From the NCBI GenBank assembly GCA_041752455.1, contig JBGSWL010000078.1, positions 38,357 through 102,356 on the forward strand: a stretch of 64,000 nucleotides of DNA, given 5' to 3'. The position numbers and the translations under genes are program-made. The notes below the pieces were generated by a model, which was not told the origin of the DNA, did no database searches, and was given only the letters and a program-made list of their open reading frames with translations. The stretch is from JBGSWL01 sp041752455 (GTDB taxonomy: Bacteria; Pseudomonadota; Alphaproteobacteria; Rhizobiales; Rhizobiaceae). The stretch's first letter is position 1; each line of letters opens with the position of its first letter. This document shows, piece by piece, positions 55,157 to 63,737 of the stretch.

Positions 55157-56320
55157 ATGTTCGCCATTCGATCGACCGCCACTGCGCTTGCACTGATCTT
55201 TGCGGTTTCACCCGCTTTCGCATTTGAAGGCCAAGCTGTGTTCGACCAGCTTTCGGGCCTGTTTGCCCGCCAGGGCGCGACCCTGACTGCCAGCCAGGTT
55301 ACGCTCGATGGCGATGACGTGGTGCTTTCGGGCGTTTCGTTTGGCCCCGGCGACGACTTGAACCCGCTCAACATCGAAGAAGTCCGTCTGCAGGACGTCG
55401 TCCAGATCGACGACAGCTACCGCGTCGGCGTGATCGAAATGCCGGCCTTCACCCAGACCAAGGATGGCAAGACGCTGGAATTTGGCGGCGCGGCCATCGA
55501 CAACCTGTTCATCCCCGGCCCTTCGGTCACCGATCCGATCCTTGCGTCGGGCATGTCGAGCGGCATCCGGGTCGGCGCCGTCAAGTTCCTTGAAGGCACC
55601 GACGAAGTCTTTTCAATGCAGTCGATGAGCGCGACCAGCACCGACTACCAGCCGGGCGGTGCCATGGCATTCGAAATGTCCATCGACGGCATGACCGCCG
55701 ACATGACCAAGCTGCCCGAAGCACAGGCGCGCGAGACGATGGCTGCGCTCGGCTATGACCGGCTCAACGGCAATGTCACCGGTTCGGGCAACTGGGACAC
55801 GGCCTCGGGCCGGATGGTTGTCGAAGAGATCACCTATGCGGTCGATGATGCCGCCGAACTGGTAATGCGCTTCGACATCGGCGGCTACACCGCCGAATTG
55901 CTCGGCGCGATGGTTGCGATGCAGGAGCAGATGAAAGACCAGTCCGAGGAAGCGCAGGGCCTTGCCATGCTCGGCTTGCTTCAGCAGTTGGAAATCAACT
56001 CGCTCGCCGTCGAGCTTTCGGACAAGTCCTTGACCAACCGCCTGCTCGACTTCTTCGGTCAGCAGCAGGGCATGGACCGTGCGTCGATGGTCGCGATGGC
56101 CAAGGGCGTTCTGCCGCTCGGCCTTGCCCAGCTTCAGGACCCGGCCTTTGCCGCCAAAGCCTCGGCTGAAATCGGCAAGTATCTCGACAATCCGGGCACG
56201 TTGAAGATAGTTGCAGCTCCGGCAAGCCCGGTACCAGTCGCGCAGATCATGTCGGCTGTCATGACCACGCCGCAGGCGCTGATCGGCACGCTGGCTGTCG
56301 ACATCATGGCCAACGAATAA
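55157..56320 (+). CDS. Exported periplasmic protein, unknown function
   Basis: 387 residues with a Sec signal peptide ending at AFA (residues 1-23) and no membrane helix after it. The mature part is rich in short beta segments and later amphipathic helices (EQMKDQSEEAQGLAMLGLLQQL at ~255-276). No cysteine, no catalytic motif recognised. Ribosome site GAGGAG, six bases before the ATG. Followed by a strong terminator; convergent with aspS. Confidence 0.75.
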   Translation: MFAIRSTATALALIFAVSPAFAFEGQAVFDQLSGLFARQGATLTASQVTLDGDDVVLSGVSFGPGDDLNPLNIEEVRLQDVVQIDDSYRVGVIEMPAFTQTKDGKTLEFGGAAIDNLFIPGPSVTDPILASGMSSGIRVGAVKFLEGTDEVFSMQSMSATSTDYQPGGAMAFEMSIDGMTADMTKLPEAQARETMAALGYDRLNGNVTGSGNWDTASGRMVVEEITYAVDDAAELVMRFDIGGYTAELLGAMVAMQEQMKDQSEEAQGLAMLGLLQQLEINSLAVELSDKSLTNRLLDFFGQQQGMDRASMVAMAKGVLPLGLAQLQDPAFAAKASAEIGKYLDNPGTLKIVAAPASPVPVAQIMSAVMTTPQALIGTLAVDIMANE

Positions 56321-56345
56321 GCTTCGAACGCGAACCGAAAAACAA

Positions 56346-56376
56346 AACCGGCGGAATCACTTCCGCCGGTTATTTC
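56346..56376. terminator. Terminator between the periplasmic protein gene and aspS
   Basis: Perfect 11-base stem AACCGGCGGAA / TTCCGCCGGTT, loop TCAC, followed by ATTTCATTT on the plus strand and an A run upstream for the opposite direction. Confidence 0.9.
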
Positions 56377-56395
56377 ATTTCTCGATTCCGACGGA

Positions 56396-58204
56396 TCAGC
56401 CCTTCGCAGGCGGAATGACCCGCAGCGACAATTCGCGAAGCTGTGCCGGTGATGCTTCCGCCGGTGCGTTCATCAACAGGTCGATTGCCTGCTGGTTCAT
56501 CGGGAACAGCGCGATCTCGCGCAGGTTCTTGACGCCGCAGATCAACATCACGACCCGGTCGACACCCGCCGCCATGCCGCCGTGCGGCGGTGCGCCATAC
56601 TGGAAGGCGCGGTAGAGCCCGCCGAAGCGCTCCTCGACCGTCTCACGCGACAGACCGGCAATCTCGAACGCCTTGACCATGGTTTCGGGCAGATGGTTGC
56701 GGATACCACCGGATGCGATTTCATAGCCGTTGCAGACCAGATCGTACTGGTAGGCCTTGAGGCCGAGCACGGCGTCGTTGCCTTCAGCCAGCGCCGCTTC
56801 CAGCGCTTCGCGACCGCCTTGCGGCATCGAGAACGGGTTGTGGGCGAACTCGATGCGCTTGTCGTCCTCGTTCCATTCGTAGAACGGGAAGTCGATGATC
56901 CAGGCCAGTTCGAAACGGTCGCGATCGACAAGGTCGAGTTCCTCGCCGGCGCGCAGGCGCGCATCACCGGCAAAGCGGTAGAACTTGGCCGGATCGCCCG
57001 CCGCAAAGAAGCAGGCGTCGCCATCGCCAAGACCAAGCTGGACGCGGATTGCCTCGGTGCGTTCGGCGCCGATGTTCTTGGCAATCGGGCCAGCGCCTTC
57101 CAGCGTCTCGCCTTCCTTGCGCCAGAAGATGTAGCCGAGGCCCGGCTGGCCCTGCCCTTGCGCCCAGGCATTCATGCGGTCACAGAAAGCACGGCTGCCG
57201 CCGGTCTTTGCCGGGATCGCCCAGACCTGGTGCTTGGGCGACGCGTCGAGAATGCCGGCAAACACCTTGAAGCCGGAGCTGCGGAAGTGGTCCGAGACGT
57301 TTTCCATGACGATCGGGTTGCGCAGGTCCGGCTTGTCGGAGCCGTACATGCGGATCGAATCGTCGTGCGCGATGCGCCGGAACGTCTGGCTCACCGGCTT
57401 GCCGTTGGCGAACGTCTCGAACAGCGAGCGGTAGACCGGCTCCATGGTGCCGAGAATGTCATCCTGCTCGACAAAGCTCATTTCCAGGTCGAGTTGGTAG
57501 AACTCGCCATAGAAGCGGTCGGCGCGCGGGTCCTCGTCGCGAAAGCATGGCGCGATCTGGAAATAGCGGTCAAAACCCGAAACCATCAGCAACTGCTTGT
57601 ACTGCTGCGGCGCCTGCGGTAACGCATAGAATTTTCCAGGATTCAAACGCGACGGCACCAAAAAGTCCCGCGCACCCTCCGGCGTCGGATTCGACAAAAT
57701 CGGAGTCTCAATCTCATAAAAACCAACCTCATCCAAATACCGCCGCGCCGCCGATGTAATCTTGCTCCGCTGACGAATGTTCTTCGACATACGCGGCCTC
57801 CGCAAATCCAGATAACGATACTTCATCCGCATGTCCTCATTCGACAACTCCTTGTCCAACTGAAACGGCAAAACATCCGCCTTGTTCAAAATCGTCAGCG
57901 AAGTCGCAACGACCTCAACCGCACCCGTCGCCATCTTGCTATTCTCAGCACCATCCAAACGCTTCGACACCATCCCCCTCACCTGCACCACATCCTCTTC
58001 ACGCAAAGTATGCGAAAGCTTCGCCGCCTCCGCATTCTCCTCCGGCCGGAAAACACATTGCGTCATCCCCTCGCGATCCCGCAAATCAATGAAAATCACA
58101 CCCCCATGATCCCGCGCCGAGTTCACCCAACCCACAAGCTCCACCTCTTTCCCAAGATCACTCTCCCTTAGCTCATCACAATGATGTGTAGAATACTTAT
58201 TCAT
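56396..58204 (-). CDS. aspS: Aspartyl-tRNA synthetase, composite of two organisms
   Basis: Class II synthetase, 602 residues, frame intact. The N-terminal anticodon domain (GWVNSARDHGGVIFIDLRDR) and class II motif 1 are read from DNA with A/C-rich codons like the genes to the right. From about residue 195 (PGKFYALPQAPQQYKQ) the codons become GC-rich and the protein follows Rhizobiales AspS (motif 2 FRDEDPRADR; GAD domain; motif 3 GMAAGVDRVVML). Reads like two half genes joined in a conserved segment. Either source gene would be a normal aspS; the hybrid itself is probably not real. Confidence 0.85.
   Translation of the reverse strand: MNKYSTHHCDELRESDLGKEVELVGWVNSARDHGGVIFIDLRDREGMTQCVFRPEENAEAAKLSHTLREEDVVQVRGMVSKRLDGAENSKMATGAVEVVATSLTILNKADVLPFQLDKELSNEDMRMKYRYLDLRRPRMSKNIRQRSKITSAARRYLDEVGFYEIETPILSNPTPEGARDFLVPSRLNPGKFYALPQAPQQYKQLLMVSGFDRYFQIAPCFRDEDPRADRFYGEFYQLDLEMSFVEQDDILGTMEPVYRSLFETFANGKPVSQTFRRIAHDDSIRMYGSDKPDLRNPIVMENVSDHFRSSGFKVFAGILDASPKHQVWAIPAKTGGSRAFCDRMNAWAQGQGQPGLGYIFWRKEGETLEGAGPIAKNIGAERTEAIRVQLGLGDGDACFFAAGDPAKFYRFAGDARLRAGEELDLVDRDRFELAWIIDFPFYEWNEDDKRIEFAHNPFSMPQGGREALEAALAEGNDAVLGLKAYQYDLVCNGYEIASGGIRNHLPETMVKAFEIAGLSRETVEERFGGLYRAFQYGAPPHGGMAAGVDRVVMLICGVKNLREIALFPMNQQAIDLLMNAPAEASPAQLRELSLRVIPPAKG
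57600..57650. other. Composition breakpoint (probable chimeric join)
   Basis: Left of about 57,620 third codon positions of aspS are G/C and intergenic DNA is alphaproteobacterial in style; right of it codons end in A/C/T on the gene strand and intergenic DNA is of another style. The switch falls in one of the most conserved parts of the gene. Confidence 0.85.
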
Positions 58205-58244
58205 AAATAATAAAAATTAATCTTAACCCTCAATCTCTTAACTC

Positions 58245-58278
58245 TTCATTCGCGTTTATTAGCGTTCATTCGCGGTTA
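58245..58278 (+). repeat. ~10-bp periodic three-unit repeat, copy 1
   Basis: Units CATTCGCGTTT, ATTAGCGTT, CATTCGCGGTTAA between aspS and hisS. Same design as the copies at 59.7 kb and 62.7 kb. Confidence 0.7.
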
Positions 58279-58285
58279 AAAATCT

Positions 58286-59581
58286 TCACGCCAACAACGG
58301 CCCGTCGGGTTCGGTGAGTCTCTGGGTCATCCATTCCACAAGTGAGGCGGCCTCACACTCCTCTTCCATCCGACTCGACAAAACCTTGATCTTCACCACC
58401 GGAAACTCCTCCCCGATCACCACCGCAAACCTCGCCCCACACTTCTCCGCCGTCTGAAACTGCTTCCCGACCTTCACCTTCGCCAGCGAATGATCCACCG
58501 CCATCCCCGCACGCCTCAGCTCGGTCACCACACGCAAACCCTCACCCCACTTCTCATCATCCGCCACCACCACAAACACATCACAACCCGCCGCATTCCG
58601 CATCAACCAAACCTCCATCTGCATCGCCGCATGAGCCGTCTCCTCAATCAAATTCCGTATCACATAATCCCCCATCGCAAACCCCGTCGCCGGCATATCC
58701 ACCGCGCCATCCGAAATGGTCTTCACCAAAGTATCATACCTGCCCCCACCCGCCACAGCCCTCATCGACTTGCTCGAATCAAACACCTCAAACACCACCC
58801 CCGTATAATAAGCCAAACCACGAACAATCGATAAATCCAGCTCCACAAAATCCGCCAACCCACGAGCCGCCAAATTCGCAACAATCTCCTCAAAACTCCC
58901 CTCCGCATCCTTCGGATTCGCCACAAAACCCTTCACCTCCTCCAAACTCGTCCCGAACCTCGCCAACTTCTCCTCCAAAACCTCCGGCTTCTCCCTCTCC
59001 AGCTTGTCCACCAAATTCAAAAAATCCGCCATCACATCCTCACCCACACCCCGCGCCTGCGCAAACTTCACCCAAGCATTCCGATCCGAAACCCTCACCA
59101 CAAAATCCCCCTTCACAAAACCAAACGCCAACATCGTCTCAATCGCCAACGCGATCAACTCCGCATCCGCACCCGCCCCGGCCTCACCCAAAATATCCAC
59201 ATTGAACTGATGAAACTCACGCCCCCGCCCCTTCTGCGGCTTCTCATACCGGAAACACTGCCCGATCTCAAACCACTTCAACGGCTTTGCATACTGCCTC
59301 TGCTCCGCCGCCACAATCCGCGCCAAAGACGCCGTTACCTCCGGCCGCAACGTAACATCCCGCCCTCCCTGATCCTCAAACCGAAACAACTGCTTCGACA
59401 ACTCCCCACCACTCTTCTTCAAATACAAACCCGTATCCTCCAAAATCGGCGTCTCATACTCCACAAACCCACTCCGCCTCGCAACCCCACGCCACGTCTC
59501 AAACAAATAATTCCTCACCGCACACTCCCTTGGTGTGAAATCCCGAAACCCCGTTAATGCCTGATATGGTATGCCTGCCAT
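58286..59581 (-). CDS. hisS: Histidyl-tRNA synthetase
   Basis: Class II synthetase, ~431 residues. Motif 2 region RYEKPQKGRGREFHQFNVD, HisA-type motif RGLAYYTGVVFEVF and motif 3 near GGGRYDTLV then GFAMGDYVI are present, plus the C-terminal anticodon domain. ATG 59581 (MAGIPYQALTGFRDF) is the natural start. Codon use is strongly biased to C/A-rich plus-strand text, unlike genes left of 57.6 kb. It lies 81 bases upstream of aspS; hisS-aspS adjacency is common outside alphaproteobacteria. Confidence 0.95.
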   Translation of the reverse strand: MAGIPYQALTGFRDFTPRECAVRNYLFETWRGVARRSGFVEYETPILEDTGLYLKKSGGELSKQLFRFEDQGGRDVTLRPEVTASLARIVAAEQRQYAKPLKWFEIGQCFRYEKPQKGRGREFHQFNVDILGEAGAGADAELIALAIETMLAFGFVKGDFVVRVSDRNAWVKFAQARGVGEDVMADFLNLVDKLEREKPEVLEEKLARFGTSLEEVKGFVANPKDAEGSFEEIVANLAARGLADFVELDLSIVRGLAYYTGVVFEVFDSSKSMRAVAGGGRYDTLVKTISDGAVDMPATGFAMGDYVIRNLIEETAHAAMQMEVWLMRNAAGCDVFVVVADDEKWGEGLRVVTELRRAGMAVDHSLAKVKVGKQFQTAEKCGARFAVVIGEEFPVVKIKVLSSRMEEECEAASLVEWMTQRLTEPDGPLLA

Positions 59582-59884
59582 CTGCGCGAGGCGCGACAAT
59601 GCACACCCATTCCCACATATCAAGACTTTCCAACACCCCTTCCCACTCCTCATCCCAAATCTTCATCCGTGAAAATCCGCGCTATCCGTGGTTCAAAAAT
59701 CTTCCCCTTCCCCCACATACAAAACCATTCCGTGTATTCCGTGCATTCCGTGGTAAAAAACTTGGCGAACTCAGCGAGCTTGGCGGTTAATCAATCTCTC
59801 CCCAAAAAAAATCCACATTCATCCCAAAATAATCTTGCAACCAACTCACACCTAAGTTTTCTTTCCGCCCGCACCGCGACCAAC
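59582..59884. other. Intergenic region with dispersed periodic repeats, no gene
   Basis: Between hisS and tRNA-Glu. Contains three repeat units of the ~10-bp periodic family (59662-59694, 59726-59754, 59761-59790). No credible coding frame. Confidence 0.7.
59662..59790 (+). repeat. ~10-bp periodic three-unit repeats, copies 2-4
   Basis: Copy 2: ATCCGTGAA, AATCCGCGCT, ATCCGTGGTT. Copy 3: ATTCCGTGT, ATTCCGTGC, ATTCCGTGGT. Copy 4: TTGGCGAAC, TCAGCGAGC, TTGGCGGTTAA. Each has three related units and ends in GTGGT/GCGGTT, often followed by A-rich DNA. Confidence 0.72.
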
Positions 59885-59959
59885 GACCCGTTCGTCTATC
59901 GGTTAGGACTCCAGGTTTTCATCCTGGCAAGAAGGGTTCGACTCCCTTACGGGTCGCCA
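59885..59959 (+). tRNA. tRNA-Glu (anticodon TTC)
   Basis: Acceptor stem GACCCGT/ACGGGTC, anticodon stem CCAGG/CCTGG with loop TTTTCAT (anticodon TTC), T loop GTTCGACTC, discriminator G and encoded CCA (59957-59959). A terminator follows at once. Confidence 0.96.
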
Positions 59960-59968
59960 TTTTTATGG

Positions 59969-60012
59969 AAAAAAGCCTCCGATCAGAGCACCGCTCCCCG
60001 GAGGCTTTTTCA
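59969..60012 (+). terminator. Terminator after tRNA-Glu
   Basis: Stem AAAAGCCTCCG / CGGAGGCTTTT around a ~17-base loop, then T run. It lies inside the open frame upstream of panB and so argues for the later panB start. Confidence 0.9.
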
Positions 60013-60030
60013 TTCAATACAGAAACCCTC

Positions 60031-60804
60031 GTGACTCCCCTGGAAAAAACCACAGCCATCAGCGGAAAAAAAGGTCCCGGCTCCATCGCCGCACTCACCT
60101 GCTACGACTACCCCACCGCCAAACTCCTCGATGACGCAGGCATCGACATCCTCCTCGTCGGCGACTCCCTCGGCATGGTCGTCCTCGGCTTCCCGGACAC
60201 CACACACGTCACCCTCGATCACATCCTCCACCACCTCAGAGCCGTCGCCCGCGCCAAACCCCGCGCCCTCCTCATCGCCGACCTACCCATCCACACCTAC
60301 GAAACCCCTGCCCAAGCACTCCAAACTGCCCAAGCACTCGCCGCTGCCGGAGCCGATGCCGTAAAACTCGAAGGCGGCATCCGTCAGGCCGAAAAAGTCC
60401 GCGCCATCACCTCCGCCGGCATCCCCGTCTGCGGCCACCTCGGCATGCTCCCCCAACGCGTCCTCCAGGAAGGCGGCTACCACAAAAAAGGCAAAACCCC
60501 CGAACAAACCGCCGAAATCCTTGCCGGTGCCCATGCACTCATCGATGCCGGCGTATTCGCCATCATCCTCGAATCTCTCACTCCTACAGCCGCCACAACC
60601 ATCACCCAATCCATCCCCATCCCCACCATCGGCATCGGTTGCGGAAACGCCACCTGCGATGGCGAAATCGCCGTCATCACCGATCTCCTCGGCTCCTTCC
60701 CCTGGTTCGTCCCCCCCTTCGCCAAACCGGAAACCAACCTCGCCTCATCTACTACAAAAGCCGTAAAAAAATACATCACCCGCATCCGCACCTCTCTTTC
60801 TTGA
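60031..60804 (+). CDS. panB: 3-methyl-2-oxobutanoate hydroxymethyltransferase
   Basis: First committed step of pantothenate synthesis: adds a hydroxymethyl group from methylene-THF to ketoisovalerate. Family motifs ALTCYDYPTAKLLDDAGID, LLVGDSLGMVVLG, DAVKLEGG and GHLGMLPQ, with catalytic Glu in ILESLTP. The GTG at 60031 gives 257 residues, near normal; upstream in-frame starts fall in the tRNA terminator. Same codon style as hisS and hemW. Confidence 0.94.
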   Translation: MTPLEKTTAISGKKGPGSIAALTCYDYPTAKLLDDAGIDILLVGDSLGMVVLGFPDTTHVTLDHILHHLRAVARAKPRALLIADLPIHTYETPAQALQTAQALAAAGADAVKLEGGIRQAEKVRAITSAGIPVCGHLGMLPQRVLQEGGYHKKGKTPEQTAEILAGAHALIDAGVFAIILESLTPTAATTITQSIPIPTIGIGCGNATCDGEIAVITDLLGSFPWFVPPFAKPETNLASSTTKAVKKYITRIRTSLS

Positions 60805-60832
60805 AAGTTGAAATTTAAATTTTGAAATTTTA

Positions 60833-61936
60833 GTGCTCCTCTACATCCACATCCCCTTCTGCCACCGCATCTGCCCCTACTGCTCCTTCTACAAACACAC
60901 CCCCGGCAACACACCAATACCCGATTTCATCCAAGCCATCGGCCAGGAAGCAATATGGAGAAGGGGTTTGGAACCCCTTTCTTCCCACCCAAAAACCCTC
61001 TATCTCGGCGGCGGCACGCCCTCCATGCTCTCACCCAAACACCTCACCGATCTATTTGATCACCTCAGGAACATCTTCGATCTCAGCCAAGTCGAAGAAA
61101 TCACCCTCGAAGCCAACCCCGCCACCTTCGACCTCTCCAAAGCCAAACTCTTCAAAGACCTCGGCATCACACGCATCTCCCTCGGCATCCAATCCTTCTC
61201 ACCTCAAACCCTCACAACCCTCGGACGCGAACACACACCCCAACAGGCCACCGAATCCGTCCACATCCTCCGACAAGCCGAAATCCCCTCCGTCAACATC
61301 GACCTCATGTTCTCCATCCCCGGCCAATCCCTCGAAAACTGGAAACAAACCCTGCAACACACCATCTCCCTCCAGCCCGACCACATCTCCGCCTACAACC
61401 TCACCTACGAAGAAGACACCGCCTTCTTCAACTCCCTGAAAAACGGCACCTACGAAGAAAACGAAGACAACGATGCCGAACACTACCACCTCGCCGAAGA
61501 CCTCCTCACCTCCGCCGGCTTCGACCACTACGAAACCTCCAACTACGCCCGTCCAAACCACCACTCCCTCCACAACCAAGGTTACTGGCAAGGCAACGAC
61601 TACCTGGGCCTCGGCCCCTCCGCCGTCTCCACCATCCACAACACCCGCCACCGCAACATCCCCGACACCAACGCCTACATAAAACTCATCCAATCCCTAG
61701 GCAACGCCATCCACGAATCCGAAACCCTCTCCCCTCAACAACGCACCATCGAACTCATCGCCCTAGGCCTCCGCACCTCCACCGGCATCCCCCTAAACCT
61801 CCTCTCCCGAAAATCCCTAACAAAAGCCCACCAACTCGCCTCCGAAAACCTCCTCGCCATCAACAACACCCACCTCATCCTCTCCAAAAGAGGCCGCCCC
61901 CTAGTAGACCCCATCGCCGCCGAACTCATCGACTAA
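60833..61936 (+). CDS. hemW: HemW-type radical SAM protein
   Basis: Radical SAM protein of the coproporphyrinogen III oxidase-like family; HemW is now regarded as a heme chaperone. The cluster motif is CHRICPYC (residues 10-17), followed by YLGGGTPSML, RISLGIQSFSP and the NYARP HemW segment. 367 residues is typical. GTG start at 60833. The Cys extra to HemN is absent, supporting HemW rather than oxidase. Confidence 0.92.
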   Translation: MLLYIHIPFCHRICPYCSFYKHTPGNTPIPDFIQAIGQEAIWRRGLEPLSSHPKTLYLGGGTPSMLSPKHLTDLFDHLRNIFDLSQVEEITLEANPATFDLSKAKLFKDLGITRISLGIQSFSPQTLTTLGREHTPQQATESVHILRQAEIPSVNIDLMFSIPGQSLENWKQTLQHTISLQPDHISAYNLTYEEDTAFFNSLKNGTYEENEDNDAEHYHLAEDLLTSAGFDHYETSNYARPNHHSLHNQGYWQGNDYLGLGPSAVSTIHNTRHRNIPDTNAYIKLIQSLGNAIHESETLSPQQRTIELIALGLRTSTGIPLNLLSRKSLTKAHQLASENLLAINNTHLILSKRGRPLVDPIAAELID

Positions 61937-61941
61937 AGTAG

Positions 61942-61985
61942 CTGCGGCGTCCCGCCGCAGGCCGTGCAAGCCGCGTCTCGCGGCT
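61942..61985. repeat. Tandem GC palindromes after hemW
   Basis: CTGCGGC-GTCCC-GCCGCAG (61942-61960) and AGCCGCG-TCT-CGCGGCT (61969-61985), two perfect hairpins eight bases apart. Located between convergent hemW and the next gene; may act as a transcription end or be a dispersed repeat. Confidence 0.75.
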
Positions 61986-61990
61986 CCTGC

Positions 61991-62608
61991 CTATCGAGAT
62001 ATCCTTTGCTTTCTCTTACTCTTCTTCACACCAATTCCACGCCACCCATAAACAAACAAAACAAGCCCTAAAGCCGCAAAAATCGGCAGCATAATCCTCC
62101 CTAGTTTATGATTCTCCTCATGCCACCGCTCATGATTCTTAGGCGTCAAATGCACGACACCTGAACTGCTCATCCCCACAAACTCCCTCCACTCATAGCC
62201 CTGGAATCGATGCTTGCGAGGCGCACCTTCCATCTCGCTACGGTTGAGAATAAACTCAATATCCTGTCCTTCTTTTAGCACATCTGGAGTCCGTGAGCCG
62301 AATCTGAACTTACTCGGGTATGGCGAATCCGATTTCATTCTTATCTCACTATTTTTCATCGCCACCAGCAGATCGACATCATGCTTGTGTCCCTTCTCAT
62401 TCCTAGCCCACGCGACAACACCACTCACGCGAACCAGTTCTTGATCAAGAACATCCACAGGGCGGTAAAAATAAAATCCAAGAACACCGCAGCCTACGCA
62501 AGAAATCCCACCTATAACCATCTCCGATATCTTTTTCCTTCGTCCCCTCTGGTTCTCAAAAAGACCGATAAAAAAATCTTGGATCAAAATCTGTAGCAGG
62601 GAAAACAT
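61991..62608 (-). CDS. Two-helix membrane protein (DUF3592-like layout), unknown
   Basis: 205 residues. The first helix is near ISEMVIGGISCVGCGVLGFYF (~28-48) and the second near IMLPIFAALGLVLFVYGWRG (~173-192), with a ~120-residue beta-type domain between. This resembles the layout of DUF3592 proteins but sequence support is weak. Basic C-terminus. ATG 62608. Function unknown. Confidence 0.65.
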   Translation of the reverse strand: MFSLLQILIQDFFIGLFENQRGRRKKISEMVIGGISCVGCGVLGFYFYRPVDVLDQELVRVSGVVAWARNEKGHKHDVDLLVAMKNSEIRMKSDSPYPSKFRFGSRTPDVLKEGQDIEFILNRSEMEGAPRKHRFQGYEWREFVGMSSSGVVHLTPKNHERWHEENHKLGRIMLPIFAALGLVLFVYGWRGIGVKKSKRKQRISR

Positions 62609-62638
62609 AACTAGAAGCCAAGTCGATCAAGCTGGGGA

Positions 62639-62790
62639 AAAACCACAGATATCCGATGAAGATTGAACCACGAATTTCCAGAACTAAAGATCCAGAGATG
62701 TGATCTTAAAAACATCTTCTTCATTCGTGTGATTCGTGAAATTCGTGGTTAAAAAAAATAGCGATGATACGCGTAAATTCGCGATTCAAA
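62639..62790. repeat. ~10-bp periodic repeats, direct and inverted copies
   Basis: Direct copy 62720-62752: units ATTCGTGTG, ATTCGTGAA, ATTCGTGGTTAA. A further degenerate copy runs 62760-62790 (ACGCGTAAA, TTCGCGATTC). AACCAC-starting stretches at 62641 and 62667 read as inverted partial copies. Confidence 0.68.
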
Positions 62791-62808
62791 TTCTTCAATC
62801 CTCAATCT

Positions 62809-63549
62809 TCAATCCCTCCCCAAAACCCTCCTCAAAAACCTCACCATCACCGCCGCAGCACTCTTCCCCGTCTCCAAAACCTCCTCGTGATTCAAATTCT
62901 CCTGCAAACCCGCAGCCCAATTCGTCAAACACGAAAACCCAAGCACCCTCATCCCCAAAGCCCGCGCCTGAATCGCCTCCAGCACCGTGCTCATCCCCAC
63001 CGCATCCGCACCCATCACACCCAGCATCCTCACCTCCGCCGGCGTCTCATACTGCGGCCCCCGCAAACCAGCATAAACCCCCTCATACAAACTCACACCC
63101 ATCTCACTGGCCGCCTCCCGAAACTCCTCACGCCACCCCGCATCATACACCTCGCTCATATCCACAAACTGAGCACCCACCAACGGCGATGCACCTGTTA
63201 GATTCAAATGATCCGAAAGCATCATCCACCCCCCCGGCTGAAACCCACGATTCAAACACCCCGCCGCATTCGTCAGAATCAACGATTTCACACCTTGCTC
63301 CGCCATCCATCTCACCCCCGACGTCACCTCACGCGCCCCATGCCCCTCATACAAATGCACCCGCCCCTTCATCAACAAAACCTCCACCCCACCCAAATTC
63401 CCGAAAATAAACTTCCCCACATGCCCCGGCACCGTCGAACGCGGCAACCCCGCCTCCTCAAACCCCACCTCCCGCAACACCTCCACCTCATCCGCCAAAG
63501 CCCCTAAACCCGATCCAAGCACAATACCAACCATACCCAAAACGTACAT
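62809..63549 (-). CDS. Purine nucleoside phosphorylase (trimeric PNP family)
   Basis: Phosphorolysis of purine nucleosides in the salvage pathway. Motifs: GIVLGSGLG, then VPGHVG and MKGRVHLYEGH (phosphate site), LTNAAGCLN and LRGPQYETPAEV with VGMSTVLEA (base site). 246 residues; the N-terminus begins only a few residues before GIVLGSGLG, so the usual N-terminal helix is short or missing. A start further upstream was not found. Codon style as hisS. Confidence 0.9.
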   Translation of the reverse strand: MYVLGMVGIVLGSGLGALADEVEVLREVGFEEAGLPRSTVPGHVGKFIFGNLGGVEVLLMKGRVHLYEGHGAREVTSGVRWMAEQGVKSLILTNAAGCLNRGFQPGGWMMLSDHLNLTGASPLVGAQFVDMSEVYDAGWREEFREAASEMGVSLYEGVYAGLRGPQYETPAEVRMLGVMGADAVGMSTVLEAIQARALGMRVLGFSCLTNWAAGLQENLNHEEVLETGKSAAAVMVRFLRRVLGRD

Positions 63550-63737
63550 CTCTCATCCCCCTCCGCAAGAATCAAAACCTCTCCGTCTCCCCAAAATCAA
63601 AAATCAACAATCAAAAATCGTCATTCATCAATCAAATACCCCTCCATCTCTCCGTCTCTCCGACCTCAAGACCCTCTCCCTCCTCCTCCCAAAAACTTTC
63701 CTTGAATAACACCACCATTCTCGCGTCCATATATCCA

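Noticed and set aside
59726..59790. CRISPR-like array
   Set aside because: Units are only 9-11 bases without unique spacers, and no cas genes are present.
59965..60030. Earlier start for panB
   Set aside because: The segment is the terminator of tRNA-Glu and the predicted residues do not match PanB.
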